Origin: Chloroflexota bacterium
GTDB taxonomy: Bacteria > Chloroflexota > Anaerolineae > 4572-78 > J111
Direction: 5' to 3'
Length of the DNA stretch: 8,760 bases
NCBI GenBank assembly: GCA_003694775.1
Contig: RFJV01000005.1
Location: 1-8,760 of the forward strand
Made by a program: the position numbers and the translations under genes. This document shows positions 1 through 5,920 of this stretch, one piece after another. Position 1 is the first letter of the stretch; each line of letters opens with the position of its first letter. The notes beneath the pieces were generated by a model. It was not told where the DNA came from. It saw only the letters and a list, made by a program, of their open reading frames with translations, and made no database searches.

Positions 1-101
1 ACTTCGGCCACAAAGGCGGCCTCATCCAGCTTGCCGGCTTCAAAATCCCGGCGAAGCTGTTGGTACCGCTGTTCCAGTTGTTTAATACTTGCTTCATCCA
101 T
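1..101 (-). CDS. N-terminus of a hypothetical protein (partial, runs off the left edge)
   Basis: The minus strand reads ATG GAT GAA GCA AGT from base 101 and stays open to base 1, giving 33 codons that begin MDEASIKQLEQRYQQLRR and continue with an acidic, alanine-rich stretch ending AAFVAEV. The start is supported by a Shine-Dalgarno-like AAGGTGG about 8 nt upstream. The peptide is charged and helical, and its pattern of an Leu/Arg helix followed by 'aGkLdEaaF' resembles the short SHOCT-like N-terminal module that precedes various domains in Chloroflexota proteins. That likeness is from memory. The functional part of the protein lies outside the window, so no role can be assigned. It is divergent from the gene at 695 and separated from it by about 590 bases of repeat-rich DNA. 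Confidence 0.7.
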   Translation of the reverse strand, partial: MDEASIKQLEQRYQQLRRDFEAGKLDEAAFVAE

Positions 102-119
102 AATGTTCCCACCTTTTTG

Positions 120-135
120 GGGACTTATACGTCCC
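120..135 (-). promoter_or_regulatory. Possible -10 box inside an inverted repeat, for the gene at 1-101
   Basis: On the minus strand TATAAG (bases 129-124) lies 22 nt before the ATG, a reasonable place for a -10 box. It sits inside GGGAC-N6-GTCCC (120-124 and 131-135), so a dimeric regulator bound there would cover it. No good -35 box is found at 16-18 bp spacing, so this is weak. Confidence 0.25.
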
Positions 136-184
136 GCGTTCAAGTCTCCTTCACTTCCACGGTAGTGCAGGGCGAGCATCTCCC

Positions 185-218
185 GGTCGAGGCGGAACGT
201 TCCCGGTTCCGCCCGACC
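185..218. repeat. Long hairpin, 13-bp stem with one bulged base
   Basis: Bases 185-189 plus 191-198 pair perfectly with 206-218 (arms read GGTCGGGCGGAAC), with A190 bulged and a 7-base loop (199-205). Neither strand has a T-run after it, so it is not a standard terminator. It may form in the 5' region of a longer transcript or be a protein site. Function unknown. Confidence 0.5.
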
Positions 219-313
219 TCCGATTTGCGCAAGCTAATATGGTACACGTATTTAAAGGATTCGCCAAATCTGGTTAGGGGGTGCGTTTCATTTTTTTGAC
301 AACCGGAGCCGTC

Positions 314-356
314 CACGAAATTTTCACGAATACACGAATATACGGATATACGAATA
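314..356. repeat. Tandem octamer array, CACGAATA type
   Basis: Four head-to-tail 8-bp units fill 325-356: CACGAATA, CACGAATA, TACGGATA, TACGAATA. A fifth, degraded unit (CACGAAAT) lies at 314-321, separated by TTT. It lies 6 bp before the MITE-like element. The period is exactly 8, so it does not follow a codon rhythm, and no ORF here looks real. Confidence 0.75.
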
Positions 357-362
357 CCCGAC

Positions 363-496
363 CTGTCCCCGCCAGGGGGATGGACGGCCTGTAGAGGCGA
401 ATAATTATTCGTTCCTACGGAAGCCGCATTTTCAGGACATAGAGGCGACCCCTTGTGGTCGCCCCTACAGGCCATCCGTCCTCCCGGCAGGTACAG
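363..496. mobile_element. 134-bp MITE-like element with 38-bp imperfect terminal inverted repeats
   Basis: Bases 363-400 are an inverted copy of 459-496, with 31 of 38 positions matching, including a perfect GGCCTGTAG/CTACAGGCC block. Inside are two hairpins sharing the same outer stem (TAGAGGCGA ... CCTAC). The one at 391-418 has a perfect 14-bp palindromic core CGAATAATTATTCG (398-411). The one at 440-467 has 11-bp arms with one mismatch and the loop CCTTGT. There is no coding potential and no clear target-site duplication. The form is that of a non-autonomous, MITE-like or REP-like intergenic repeat. Mobility is inferred from shape alone. Confidence 0.55.
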
Positions 497-508
497 AACG
501 AGACTACT

Positions 509-626
509 GCCTGACGTTCAAACGTCAGGCTAAACGGCTCAAGGACGTTAAAACGTCCTGAAAATGAGACCTGGAGGGCGCTTCAGCGTCCTTAAGCCAT
601 TCAGCCCGGCGTTTTTAACGCCGGGC
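509..626. repeat. Array of four short palindromes with ~32-bp spacing
   Basis: Four inverted repeats follow one another. The first is GCCTGACGTT/AACGTCAGGC (509-518, 521-530). The second is AGGACGTT/AACGTCCT (542-549, 552-559). The third is AGGGCGCT/AGCGTCCT (575-582, 585-592, one G-T wobble). The fourth is GCCCGGCGTT/AACGCCGGGC (604-613, 617-626). Their centres are at about 519.5, 550.5, 583.5 and 615, so spacings are 31, 33 and 31.5 bp. Loops are only 2-3 nt. Three of four share the inner CGTT...AACG and the third has CGCT...AGCG, while outer bases change in a paired way. The array ends 28 bp before the -35 box of the next gene. It could be regulator sites on one DNA face or tandem RNA hairpins. 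No T-runs follow. Confidence 0.7.
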
Positions 627-653
627 CAACTGCCCAAGAGGGACACGCAGAGA

Positions 654-683
654 TTGGGAGAACAGAATGAAAACTGGTATAAT
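654..683 (+). promoter_or_regulatory. Extended -10 promoter for the gene at 695
   Basis: TTGGGA (654-659) is followed after 18 bp by a consensus TATAAT (678-683), with the extended-10 dinucleotide TG at 675-676. Transcription should start near base 690, only about 5 nt before the ATG at 695, so the mRNA is nearly or fully leaderless. The lack of a Shine-Dalgarno before that ATG agrees. Confidence 0.7.
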
Positions 684-694
684 TTGCCCCGCTG

Positions 695-2452
695 ATGAGA
701 AAATACGGTGACACCCTGCTGAATATCATTATCCTGTCGGTGGTATTGGTGGGCACGGCGATGTGGCTGAGGGTATTTTATGCCTCTCTGCTGGCCTACC
801 GTTCCCCTCTGCACGCGGTCCAACTGCCGGTTCAGCCTGAACCGCCCGGACAGACCCGGAGCGTGGTCATTGTTCTGGTCGATGGGCTGGGGGAAGAAAC
901 ATTTGAGGGGATAGAATTTCCCGTGCTGGACCGTCTGCGGGAAACCGGAGCCAGATTCATCCTGACCAGCCCGCCGCCCACCTACGACCAGACCACCTGG
1001 GCCACGCTGATAACCGGAGCCGGGCCAGAGCTGAACGACGCGCCGCCGGTTGACCTGCCTACCGGCGCGGTCCGTCCCCTGGCGGTGGATACCCTTTTTC
1101 ACCGGGCCGCAGATTTTGGGCTGACCCCCGTTCTGGTTGGCCCGCCGGTGTGGCAAACCCTGCTCCCCGCCGACCCCCGCTTTCGGGTTTACCCGGCCCG
1201 GCAGTCCGGCCCCACCGGCGACCGGGAAACGCTGGAAACGGCCTTAGCCCTGCTGGAAGAAGACCCGCCGGCATTGATGGTTGTCCACTTTACCCGGCTC
1301 GGACAGCTTGCCGCCGGCTCCGGGCCAAACAGCGACAGCTATCGCCAGGCCGCCCTGACCCTTGATAGCTACATTGGGCGGCTGGCGGCCAGCCTGGATT
1401 TGAGCCGGAGCGTTCTGCTGTTTACCTCCAGCCACGGCTACACCCCTGAAGGCGGCACGGGCGGCGCCGACCCGGCGGTAAGCCGCACACCGCTGGTCGC
1501 CGTGGGACAGGGCATTATTCCCGGCGAGTACAGCCCCGCACCCCAAACAGACCTGGCCCCGACGGTGTCGCTTCTGCTGGGCATTCCGTTCCCCACGGCA
1601 ACCCAGGGCCGCCCCCTGACGGAAATGATACGCCTGTCGGAGCGGGATAGAGCCGTCACCCAAATCAACCTGGCCCGCCAGCGGGTCGCCCTGGTGCAGG
1701 AATACCTGCGCCTGATAGAGGCTTCACCCATGCCGGAGCAGGTCGTCCAGGACCTGGAGCAGGCGCACCAGGCCTTCCGGGCGCGCAATATCAGCGGTGC
1801 GATGGAGCTGGCCCGCCTGACCCGCCAGGAAGCAGACAACCTTTTTGCCGCGGCCCGGCACCAGCGGCTGGAGGCAGAGCGGCGGCCTCGCCTGGTGCTG
1901 GTCATTCTGCTGGTCACGGCCTGGCTGGCCCTGATGTGGCGCCGGCGAAACGCGTTTTCCGGCCTGGTGGTCATTGCCGCGGCCGGCGTCATAGTAGTTT
2001 TTCACTCCCTGTACCAGCTTCAGGGCTACGAGTACACCCTCAGCACCACGGCCAACCACACCGCCTGGGCCATCGACGTGGCCCGCTTCACCGCCGCGGG
2101 GATGCTGGCCGGCGGTGGAATTTTGCTCTTTTTTCTGCTCTTTACAGAGGAGGAAAACTGGCTGGTCCTGCTCAACGCCGGGTACAGCTTTGCCCTGCTG
2201 ACCGTCTTTGCCCTGGCCGTGCCGCTGGCGTGGGCCTTCTGGCAAAATGGCTGGGCCGTTCACTGGAGTCTGCCGGATGCCGGCACGACCTTCTGGCAGT
2301 TTCTGGCTGTATTCCAGACCCTCACCGCAGTGATGTTCGGTCTGCTGTTGCCGTGGCCAGTGATGGCCCTCAGCCGGCTGGCCGGTTTCATCCGCCGGCT
2401 GACCGGCAGAAACCGGACCGAACCGGAAGATGTTCTGCCGCTGGAGCTGTAG
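695..2452 (+). CDS. Membrane protein of the alkaline-phosphatase / GPI-ethanolamine-phosphate-transferase type; probable pseudoenzyme
   Basis: 585 residues. An N-terminal membrane anchor (about 8-27) precedes an outward alkaline-phosphatase-superfamily domain (about 54-312), recognised by VVIVLVDGLG (57-66), TLITG (104-108), GPNSDSY (210-216) and DLAPTVSLLLGIPFP (286-300). A helical, charged stretch (about 315-395) follows, then about five membrane segments (399-415, 420-437, 466-483, 489-515, 533-555). That layout recalls GPI-anchor ethanolamine phosphate transferases. By eye, the catalytic set is badly eroded. D63 and H247 remain. The usual Thr nucleophile in PTxT is Asp98 (PTYDQ), the DxxGH pair is absent (LGQLAAG, 202-208), the Asp of SDHG is Ser246, and the His of GGHGG is Thr255. 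A binding, sensing or structural envelope role is more likely than catalysis. The first ATG is chosen because it keeps the whole anchor and fits the promoter. Reading frame intact. Confidence 0.75.
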   Translation: MRKYGDTLLNIIILSVVLVGTAMWLRVFYASLLAYRSPLHAVQLPVQPEPPGQTRSVVIVLVDGLGEETFEGIEFPVLDRLRETGARFILTSPPPTYDQTTWATLITGAGPELNDAPPVDLPTGAVRPLAVDTLFHRAADFGLTPVLVGPPVWQTLLPADPRFRVYPARQSGPTGDRETLETALALLEEDPPALMVVHFTRLGQLAAGSGPNSDSYRQAALTLDSYIGRLAASLDLSRSVLLFTSSHGYTPEGGTGGADPAVSRTPLVAVGQGIIPGEYSPAPQTDLAPTVSLLLGIPFPTATQGRPLTEMIRLSERDRAVTQINLARQRVALVQEYLRLIEASPMPEQVVQDLEQAHQAFRARNISGAMELARLTRQEADNLFAAARHQRLEAERRPRLVLVILLVTAWLALMWRRRNAFSGLVVIAAAGVIVVFHSLYQLQGYEYTLSTTANHTAWAIDVARFTAAGMLAGGGILLFFLLFTEEENWLVLLNAGYSFALLTVFALAVPLAWAFWQNGWAVHWSLPDAGTTFWQFLAVFQTLTAVMFGLLLPWPVMALSRLAGFIRRLTGRNRTEPEDVLPLEL

Positions 2453-2513
2453 GAAGGGGCTGGAATTGATGGTCATTTGCCCAGATGTTTCTGTTGGCCG
2501 GAGCAGTTGCTCA

Positions 2514-2545
2514 CCAACTCACAAACTAACAAACTCGCCAACTCA
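2514..2545. repeat. Tandem octamer array, CAAACTCA type
   Basis: Four 8-bp units fill most of the 114-bp gap between genes: CCAACTCA, CAAACTAA, CAAACTCG, CCAACTCA. The array ends 6 bp before the ribosome binding site of the next gene. It contains almost no G, so as RNA it would be an unstructured leader. Confidence 0.75.
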
Positions 2546-2551
2546 CTTTAT

Positions 2552-2557
2552 GGAGGA
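2552..2557 (+). promoter_or_regulatory. Ribosome binding site of the RmlD-type gene
   Basis: GGAGGA lies 9 nt before the ATG at 2567 and fixes that start. The upstream gene has no such site, so the two genes initiate translation differently. Confidence 0.8.
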
Positions 2558-2566
2558 AGATAAACC

Positions 2567-3400
2567 ATGCGCATCCTGATTACCGGCGCCCTGGGACAGT
2601 TGGGCCGCGCCCTGACCGAGGTTTTTAGCGACCACGACATCATCCCCACCGACCTGCCGGAATACGACATCACCGACCCCGGTATTGTACCCGTCTTTAC
2701 CGACATGCGCCCGGAGCTGGTCATCCACTGCGCCGCGCTGACCAACGTGGACGGCTGTGCCAAAAACCCGGACCTGGCCTTCAAGGTAAACGCCTTCGGA
2801 ACCCAGAACGTGGCCCACGCCTGCCTGCGGAGCAACGCGGAGATGGTGTACATCTCCACCAACGAGGTCTTCGACGGAACGGCCACCGAACCCTACCCCG
2901 AAGACGCGCCGCCCCATCCCATCAACCCATACGGCAGTTCCAAGCGGGCCGGGGAACAGATGGCGGCCCGGTATGTCAACCAGCTTTACATTGTCCGCAC
3001 CGCCTGGCTGTATGCCCCCGGAAGCTACATGTTCCCGGCCAAAATCATCGATGCGGCAGACAAACGGGGGGAGCTGAAAGTGGTAACCGATGAAATCAGC
3101 AACCCCACCTACGTGCCCGACCTGGCCCAGGCCATTGCCGCCCTGGTAGAAAGCCATGTTTACGGCATTTACCACTTTACCAACGCCGGCTACTGCTCCC
3201 GGTTCGATTTTGCCCGCGAAATCCTGCGCCTCAGCGGACGGGAGCACATTCCGGTGCACCCCATCACCCTGGCCGACTACCCCCGCCCGTCGGTAGTGCC
3301 GCCGTTTACGGCCCTGGCAAACACCCGCGGGCCGGAAATCGGCATTGAGTTCCGCCCCTGGCAGGAAGCCCTGGCAGACTATTTCCGGGCCACGTCTTAA
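2567..3400 (+). CDS. rmlD: dTDP-4-dehydrorhamnose reductase (RmlD-like SDR)
   Basis: 277 residues, a little shorter than most RmlD proteins (about 290-300). The family reduces dTDP-4-dehydro-L-rhamnose to dTDP-L-rhamnose with NAD(P)H in the cytosol, the last step of making this sugar donor. Visible marks: the dinucleotide fold MRILITGALGQLG with GxxGxxG at 7-13; CAALTNVDGC (55-64); the strand YISTNEVFDG (95-104); the catalytic Tyr122 and Lys126 of YGSSK; RTAWLY (144-149); and NPTYVPDLAQA after the substrate region. Most RmlD proteins read STDYVFDG where this has STNEVFDG, so a related 4-keto-sugar reductase is possible. No rmlA, rmlB or rmlC lies in the window. The stop is 3 nt before the next ATG, implying one transcript with the glycosyltransferase. 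A link to the gene upstream, across the 114-bp gap, is less certain. Confidence 0.85.
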   Translation: MRILITGALGQLGRALTEVFSDHDIIPTDLPEYDITDPGIVPVFTDMRPELVIHCAALTNVDGCAKNPDLAFKVNAFGTQNVAHACLRSNAEMVYISTNEVFDGTATEPYPEDAPPHPINPYGSSKRAGEQMAARYVNQLYIVRTAWLYAPGSYMFPAKIIDAADKRGELKVVTDEISNPTYVPDLAQAIAALVESHVYGIYHFTNAGYCSRFDFAREILRLSGREHIPVHPITLADYPRPSVVPPFTALANTRGPEIGIEFRPWQEALADYFRATS

Positions 3401-3403
3401 GCC

Positions 3404-4351
3404 ATGAGCCAGCCTCTGCTGTCGGTTATCATCCCCAATTACAACGGGGCCAGATTCCTGCCGGCATGTTTCGATGCCCTGCGCCGGCAAACCTATCCCC
3501 GGCTGGAAATCATTCTGGTAGACAACGCCTCCCAGGACGACTCCCTCAGCCTGACCCGCCGCGGCTATCCGGAGGTCGTCATTATCCCCCTGGCGCGCAA
3601 TCTGGGGCTGACCGGGGCCATCAACCGCGGTATTGCCCAGGCTCGCGGTGAGGTGATTGTCCCGCTGAACAACGATACCGAGGTGGCCCCCGGCTGGGCG
3701 CAGGCGCTGGTCGACGCGCTGGAGCGGCACCCGGAAGCAGGCATTGTCGCCAGCAAAATGCTGTTGTTCGACCGCCGCGAAATTCTGCACTCCGCCGGCG
3801 ATGGTTTTGGCGTAAACGGCATCCCCATCAACCGGGGGGTCTGGCAGAAGGACGAGGGCCAGTTTGACCGGGATGTGTACATTTTTGGCGGCTGTGGGGG
3901 GGCAGTGGCCTATCGACGGGCTATGCTGGAAGACATCGGCCTGTTCGATGAAGAGCTGTTTATGTACCTGGAAGATGTAGACCTGAACTGGCGGGCGCAG
4001 TTGGCCGGATACCGGGCCGTCTTTGCCCCGGAGGCCGTGGTTTACCACCACCTGAGCGCCACCGGTGGGGGGGTCATTGCCAGCTACTACACGGGACGCA
4101 ACACCCTGTTTGTGCTGGCAAAAGACCTGCCCGGCCCGCTCTTCCGGCGGTACTGGCGGGCCATCGTCGCCGCACAGTTGTCCATTGCCGGACAAGCCCT
4201 GCGAGCATGGCGAGGAGAAGCCGCCCGCGCCCGTCTGCGGGGCCAGCTGGCCGGACTGCTGGGCCTGCCGCACTGGCTGTCAAAGCGAAAAACCGTCCAG
4301 CGCACGCGGCGGGTCAGCATAGATTACCTGGACAGCCTGCTGACCCGCTAG
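3404..4351 (+). CDS. Family 2 glycosyltransferase, rhamnosyltransferase-like
   Basis: 315 residues. GT2 enzymes are inverting, GT-A fold transferases that add a nucleotide-activated sugar to a growing glycan at the cytoplasmic membrane face. Visible marks: LSVIIPNYNG (6-15); VDNAS with Asp40, which contacts the nucleotide; the metal-binding LNNDTEV (88-94, the DxD equivalent); the FGGCGGA loop (161-167); and EDVDLNWR (190-197), holding the catalytic acidic pair. This NND/EDVD pattern is typical of the WbbL/RfbF-like rhamnosyltransferase branch, and the RmlD-type gene directly before it agrees with rhamnose as donor. The exact donor and acceptor cannot be read from sequence. The C-terminal third is basic and lacks a clear membrane helix. 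No Shine-Dalgarno is seen in the 3-nt gap, so translation is probably coupled. The coding sequence holds two runs of seven G (3896-3902, 4067-4073). Confidence 0.88.
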   Translation: MSQPLLSVIIPNYNGARFLPACFDALRRQTYPRLEIILVDNASQDDSLSLTRRGYPEVVIIPLARNLGLTGAINRGIAQARGEVIVPLNNDTEVAPGWAQALVDALERHPEAGIVASKMLLFDRREILHSAGDGFGVNGIPINRGVWQKDEGQFDRDVYIFGGCGGAVAYRRAMLEDIGLFDEELFMYLEDVDLNWRAQLAGYRAVFAPEAVVYHHLSATGGGVIASYYTGRNTLFVLAKDLPGPLFRRYWRAIVAAQLSIAGQALRAWRGEAARARLRGQLAGLLGLPHWLSKRKTVQRTRRVSIDYLDSLLTR

Positions 4352-5559
4352 CCGCGAGGCCATACCAGCTCGCGCAAAACCGCCCATTTTGACACCCTCT
4401 GCAGGGCATCTTCTTCCCCCAGCACAATATTGAGAAGCATTTTCTGGAGAGAGGGGCGTTTGCGGGCCAGCGCCACCAGCAGATTGAGCCGGCGAGGGGT
4501 GAGGGCGGAATCCCGCACCCGGTTGCAGAAAACAAACAGGGCCTGGAAACGCCGGCGCAGGGCCGCATCGTACCGGGAAAACCGGGCCGGAGAAAAATCG
4601 CCCTGCTGAAAGATTTCGGCCAGGTGCATCGCGGCCATCTGGCCGGATTCCAGGGCGTAATCAATCCCCTCCCCGCTCAGCGGATTGACCAGCCCCGCGG
4701 CCTCCCCCGCCAGCAGGATACGGCCAAAAACAGTGGGCGCGGTGGCAAAATCTACCCGAAGGGGATGTCCCTTGACCGGGCCAATCTGCCGGGCCTGGGC
4801 AACCAGCGGCTGAAGCGCCGGGCTTTTCAGCAGGCCGGTCAGAGCCTGCGCCGGCGTTTTGGGCATACTCTGCGCCTGCGGCCCGTGGGCAAAAAATCCG
4901 GCGCCAATATTGGCCCGGTCGCCGTTGAGAGGGAACAGCCAACCGTAGCCGGGCAGGGGAACATCGGAAAAGTAGAACCGGCTGTGGCCGGTCAGTCCGG
5001 TCAGCCCTTCAAAATAGGTGCGGGCCGCGACCATCATGGCCGGCTGGCGGGCCAGAACGCCCATCCGCAGGAGAAGGCCAACATTGGCCCCTACGGCTAT
5101 CACCGCCGCCGCGGCGCTGACCGCTGCCCCACCATCCCCGCGGATGAGCACCCCGCGGGGAACCTGCTCCACCGTCTGCACCCGCATTTTCTGGAACGAC
5201 GCGCCGGCCCGCAGGGCGTGCTCCAGCAGGAGGGCGTCGAGATGTAGGCGCGGGACAATGAGGGTGTATCCAAACCGCCCGGCAATGGTAGGGATGGGCG
5301 CAGAGAGGGTGGAACCGTTGGGGGCCTGGATGACCATCCCCCGCGTGGGGAACCCCACGGTATGCACCGTCTCCAGCAACCCCATCTGGTCCAGCATCGC
5401 CAGGGCGCGGGGGGTCAAACCATCGCCGCAGGTTTTGTCGCGAGGAAACTCAAAACGGTCTACCAGCAGAACTTTCAAGCCCTGTCGGGCCAGGAAATAG
5501 GCCGCTGAAGACCCGGCAGGGCCGGCCCCCACCACGGCAACGTCACAGGTTGCAGGCAT
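4348..5559 (-). CDS. Geranylgeranyl reductase family FAD-dependent oxidoreductase
   Basis: 403 residues, normal for the family. These flavoproteins reduce double bonds in isoprenoid chains (chlorophyll side chain, archaeal lipids, menaquinone tails). Visible marks: the N-terminal FAD-binding VAVVGAGPAGSSAA with GxGxxG at 11-16; the acidic end of the second strand VDR (33-35); the family signature KTCGDGLTPRAL (42-53); PGYGWLFP (203-210); and the second FAD motif LLAGEAAGLVNPLSGEGI (282-299), followed by YALESG. Here GE replaces the commoner GD. The C-terminal 90 residues are helical and basic, as in relatives that touch the membrane. Start: ATG at 5559 with AAGAGGA 7 nt upstream. The gene converges on the glycosyltransferase and their stops overlap. 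The substrate cannot be assigned. Nearby photosynthesis genes are absent, so a quinone or lipid chain is the plainer guess. Confidence 0.85.
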   Translation of the reverse strand: MPATCDVAVVGAGPAGSSAAYFLARQGLKVLLVDRFEFPRDKTCGDGLTPRALAMLDQMGLLETVHTVGFPTRGMVIQAPNGSTLSAPIPTIAGRFGYTLIVPRLHLDALLLEHALRAGASFQKMRVQTVEQVPRGVLIRGDGGAAVSAAAAVIAVGANVGLLLRMGVLARQPAMMVAARTYFEGLTGLTGHSRFYFSDVPLPGYGWLFPLNGDRANIGAGFFAHGPQAQSMPKTPAQALTGLLKSPALQPLVAQARQIGPVKGHPLRVDFATAPTVFGRILLAGEAAGLVNPLSGEGIDYALESGQMAAMHLAEIFQQGDFSPARFSRYDAALRRRFQALFVFCNRVRDSALTPRRLNLLVALARKRPSLQKMLLNIVLGEEDALQRVSKWAVLRELVWPRG

Positions 5560-5590
5560 AACACCGTCCTCTTGTTAGCGGTTTGCGTGC

Positions 5591-5621
5591 ATTATACGAC
5601 GAACAGGACAATCGGACGAAC
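5591..5621 (-). promoter_or_regulatory. Promoter region of the flavoprotein gene, with two GTTCGTC copies
   Basis: On the minus strand a consensus TATAAT (5596-5591) lies 31 nt before the ATG, giving a start near 5584 and a leader of about 25 nt that includes the AAGAGGA ribosome site (5573-5567). No good -35 box exists. Instead GTTCGTC occurs twice, 17 bp apart (5621-5615 and 5604-5598), the distal copy covering the -35 position. An activator-type site is possible. Confidence 0.5.
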
Positions 5622-5660
5622 CGGCAACCGGAGAGAAGCCGTTGCCGAAACGGCGAGAGG

Positions 5661-5694
5661 AAAAAAAATGCGGGGCATCTATGCGATGCCCCGC
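5661..5694 (-). terminator. Intrinsic terminator (minus strand)
   Basis: A perfect 10-bp stem GCGGGGCATC/GATGCCCCGC (5670-5679, 5685-5694) with a 5-nt loop is followed, reading the minus strand, by AT and eight T (complement of A5661-5668). It would stop transcripts coming from the large gene at 6101-8760 and shield the flavoprotein promoter. On the plus strand the run precedes the stem, so it acts one way only. Confidence 0.8.
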
Positions 5695-5886
5695 CCACAA
5701 AAGGAGGAGGGAGTAGGGAGACCAAAGAATTAGGGTTACTGTCATTATAATACATCAAAATAATTCTTATGAATAGTGCCATTCGTCATCAATTTTTCTC
5801 CCGATTGTCACGTTTTGGCATGTACCAAAGGCCGGGTATCTTCGCCCGAAAGTCCCATGCGGGCAAAAAATCACCAATTTTTGGGG
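5695..5886. other. AT-rich non-coding stretch with two inverted repeats
   Basis: No credible gene. An 8-bp inverted repeat AAGAATTA/TAATTCTT (5725-5732, 5761-5768) brackets TATAAT at 5746-5751. Because this core contains TTATAA, a -10-like box can be read on either strand, but neither has a good -35. A second repeat TTTGG-CATGTA-CCAAA lies at 5814-5829, followed by GCCCG...CGGGC and a run of A. These could be regulator sites or RNA structure. No known riboswitch was recognised. Confidence 0.35.
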
Positions 5887-5914
5887 TTGTGCAGGCACGA
5901 GAGTATGGTATATT
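5887..5914 (+). promoter_or_regulatory. Plus-strand extended -10 promoter for a candidate small RNA
   Basis: TTGTGC (5887-5892), a 16-bp spacer, then TATATT (5909-5914) preceded by the extended TG at 5906-5907. Predicted start near 5921. No plus-strand protein gene follows before the terminator. Confidence 0.45.
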
Positions 5915-5920
5915 AAAGGC

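Noticed and set aside
296..324. Plus-strand promoter with a perfect TTGACA at 296-301
   Set aside because: At 17-bp spacing the -10 position reads AATTTT-like sequence with no TATAAT match, and the next gene has its own better promoter at 654-683.
60..475. 79-codon plus-strand and 111-codon minus-strand ORFs in the left intergenic region
   Set aside because: They read through octamer repeats and inverted-repeat elements, and the peptides have no domain-like composition.
509..626. CRISPR array (period about 32 bp)
   Set aside because: The repeats are not identical to each other, the symmetric part is the repeated feature, and intervening segments are only 11-15 bp.
1724..2476. 250-codon minus-strand ORF and 177-codon plus-strand ORF (1936-2469) over the 3' half of the first large gene
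   Set aside because: They overlap the membrane-helix region of the convincing gene in other frames, show low-complexity composition and have no start signals.
2543..4273. 576-codon minus-strand ORF opposite the reductase and glycosyltransferase
   Set aside because: It spans two genes with clear family motifs on the other strand, is rich in Gly, Gln, Val and Pro, and shows no recognisable domain. It is an open antisense frame typical of GC-rich DNA.
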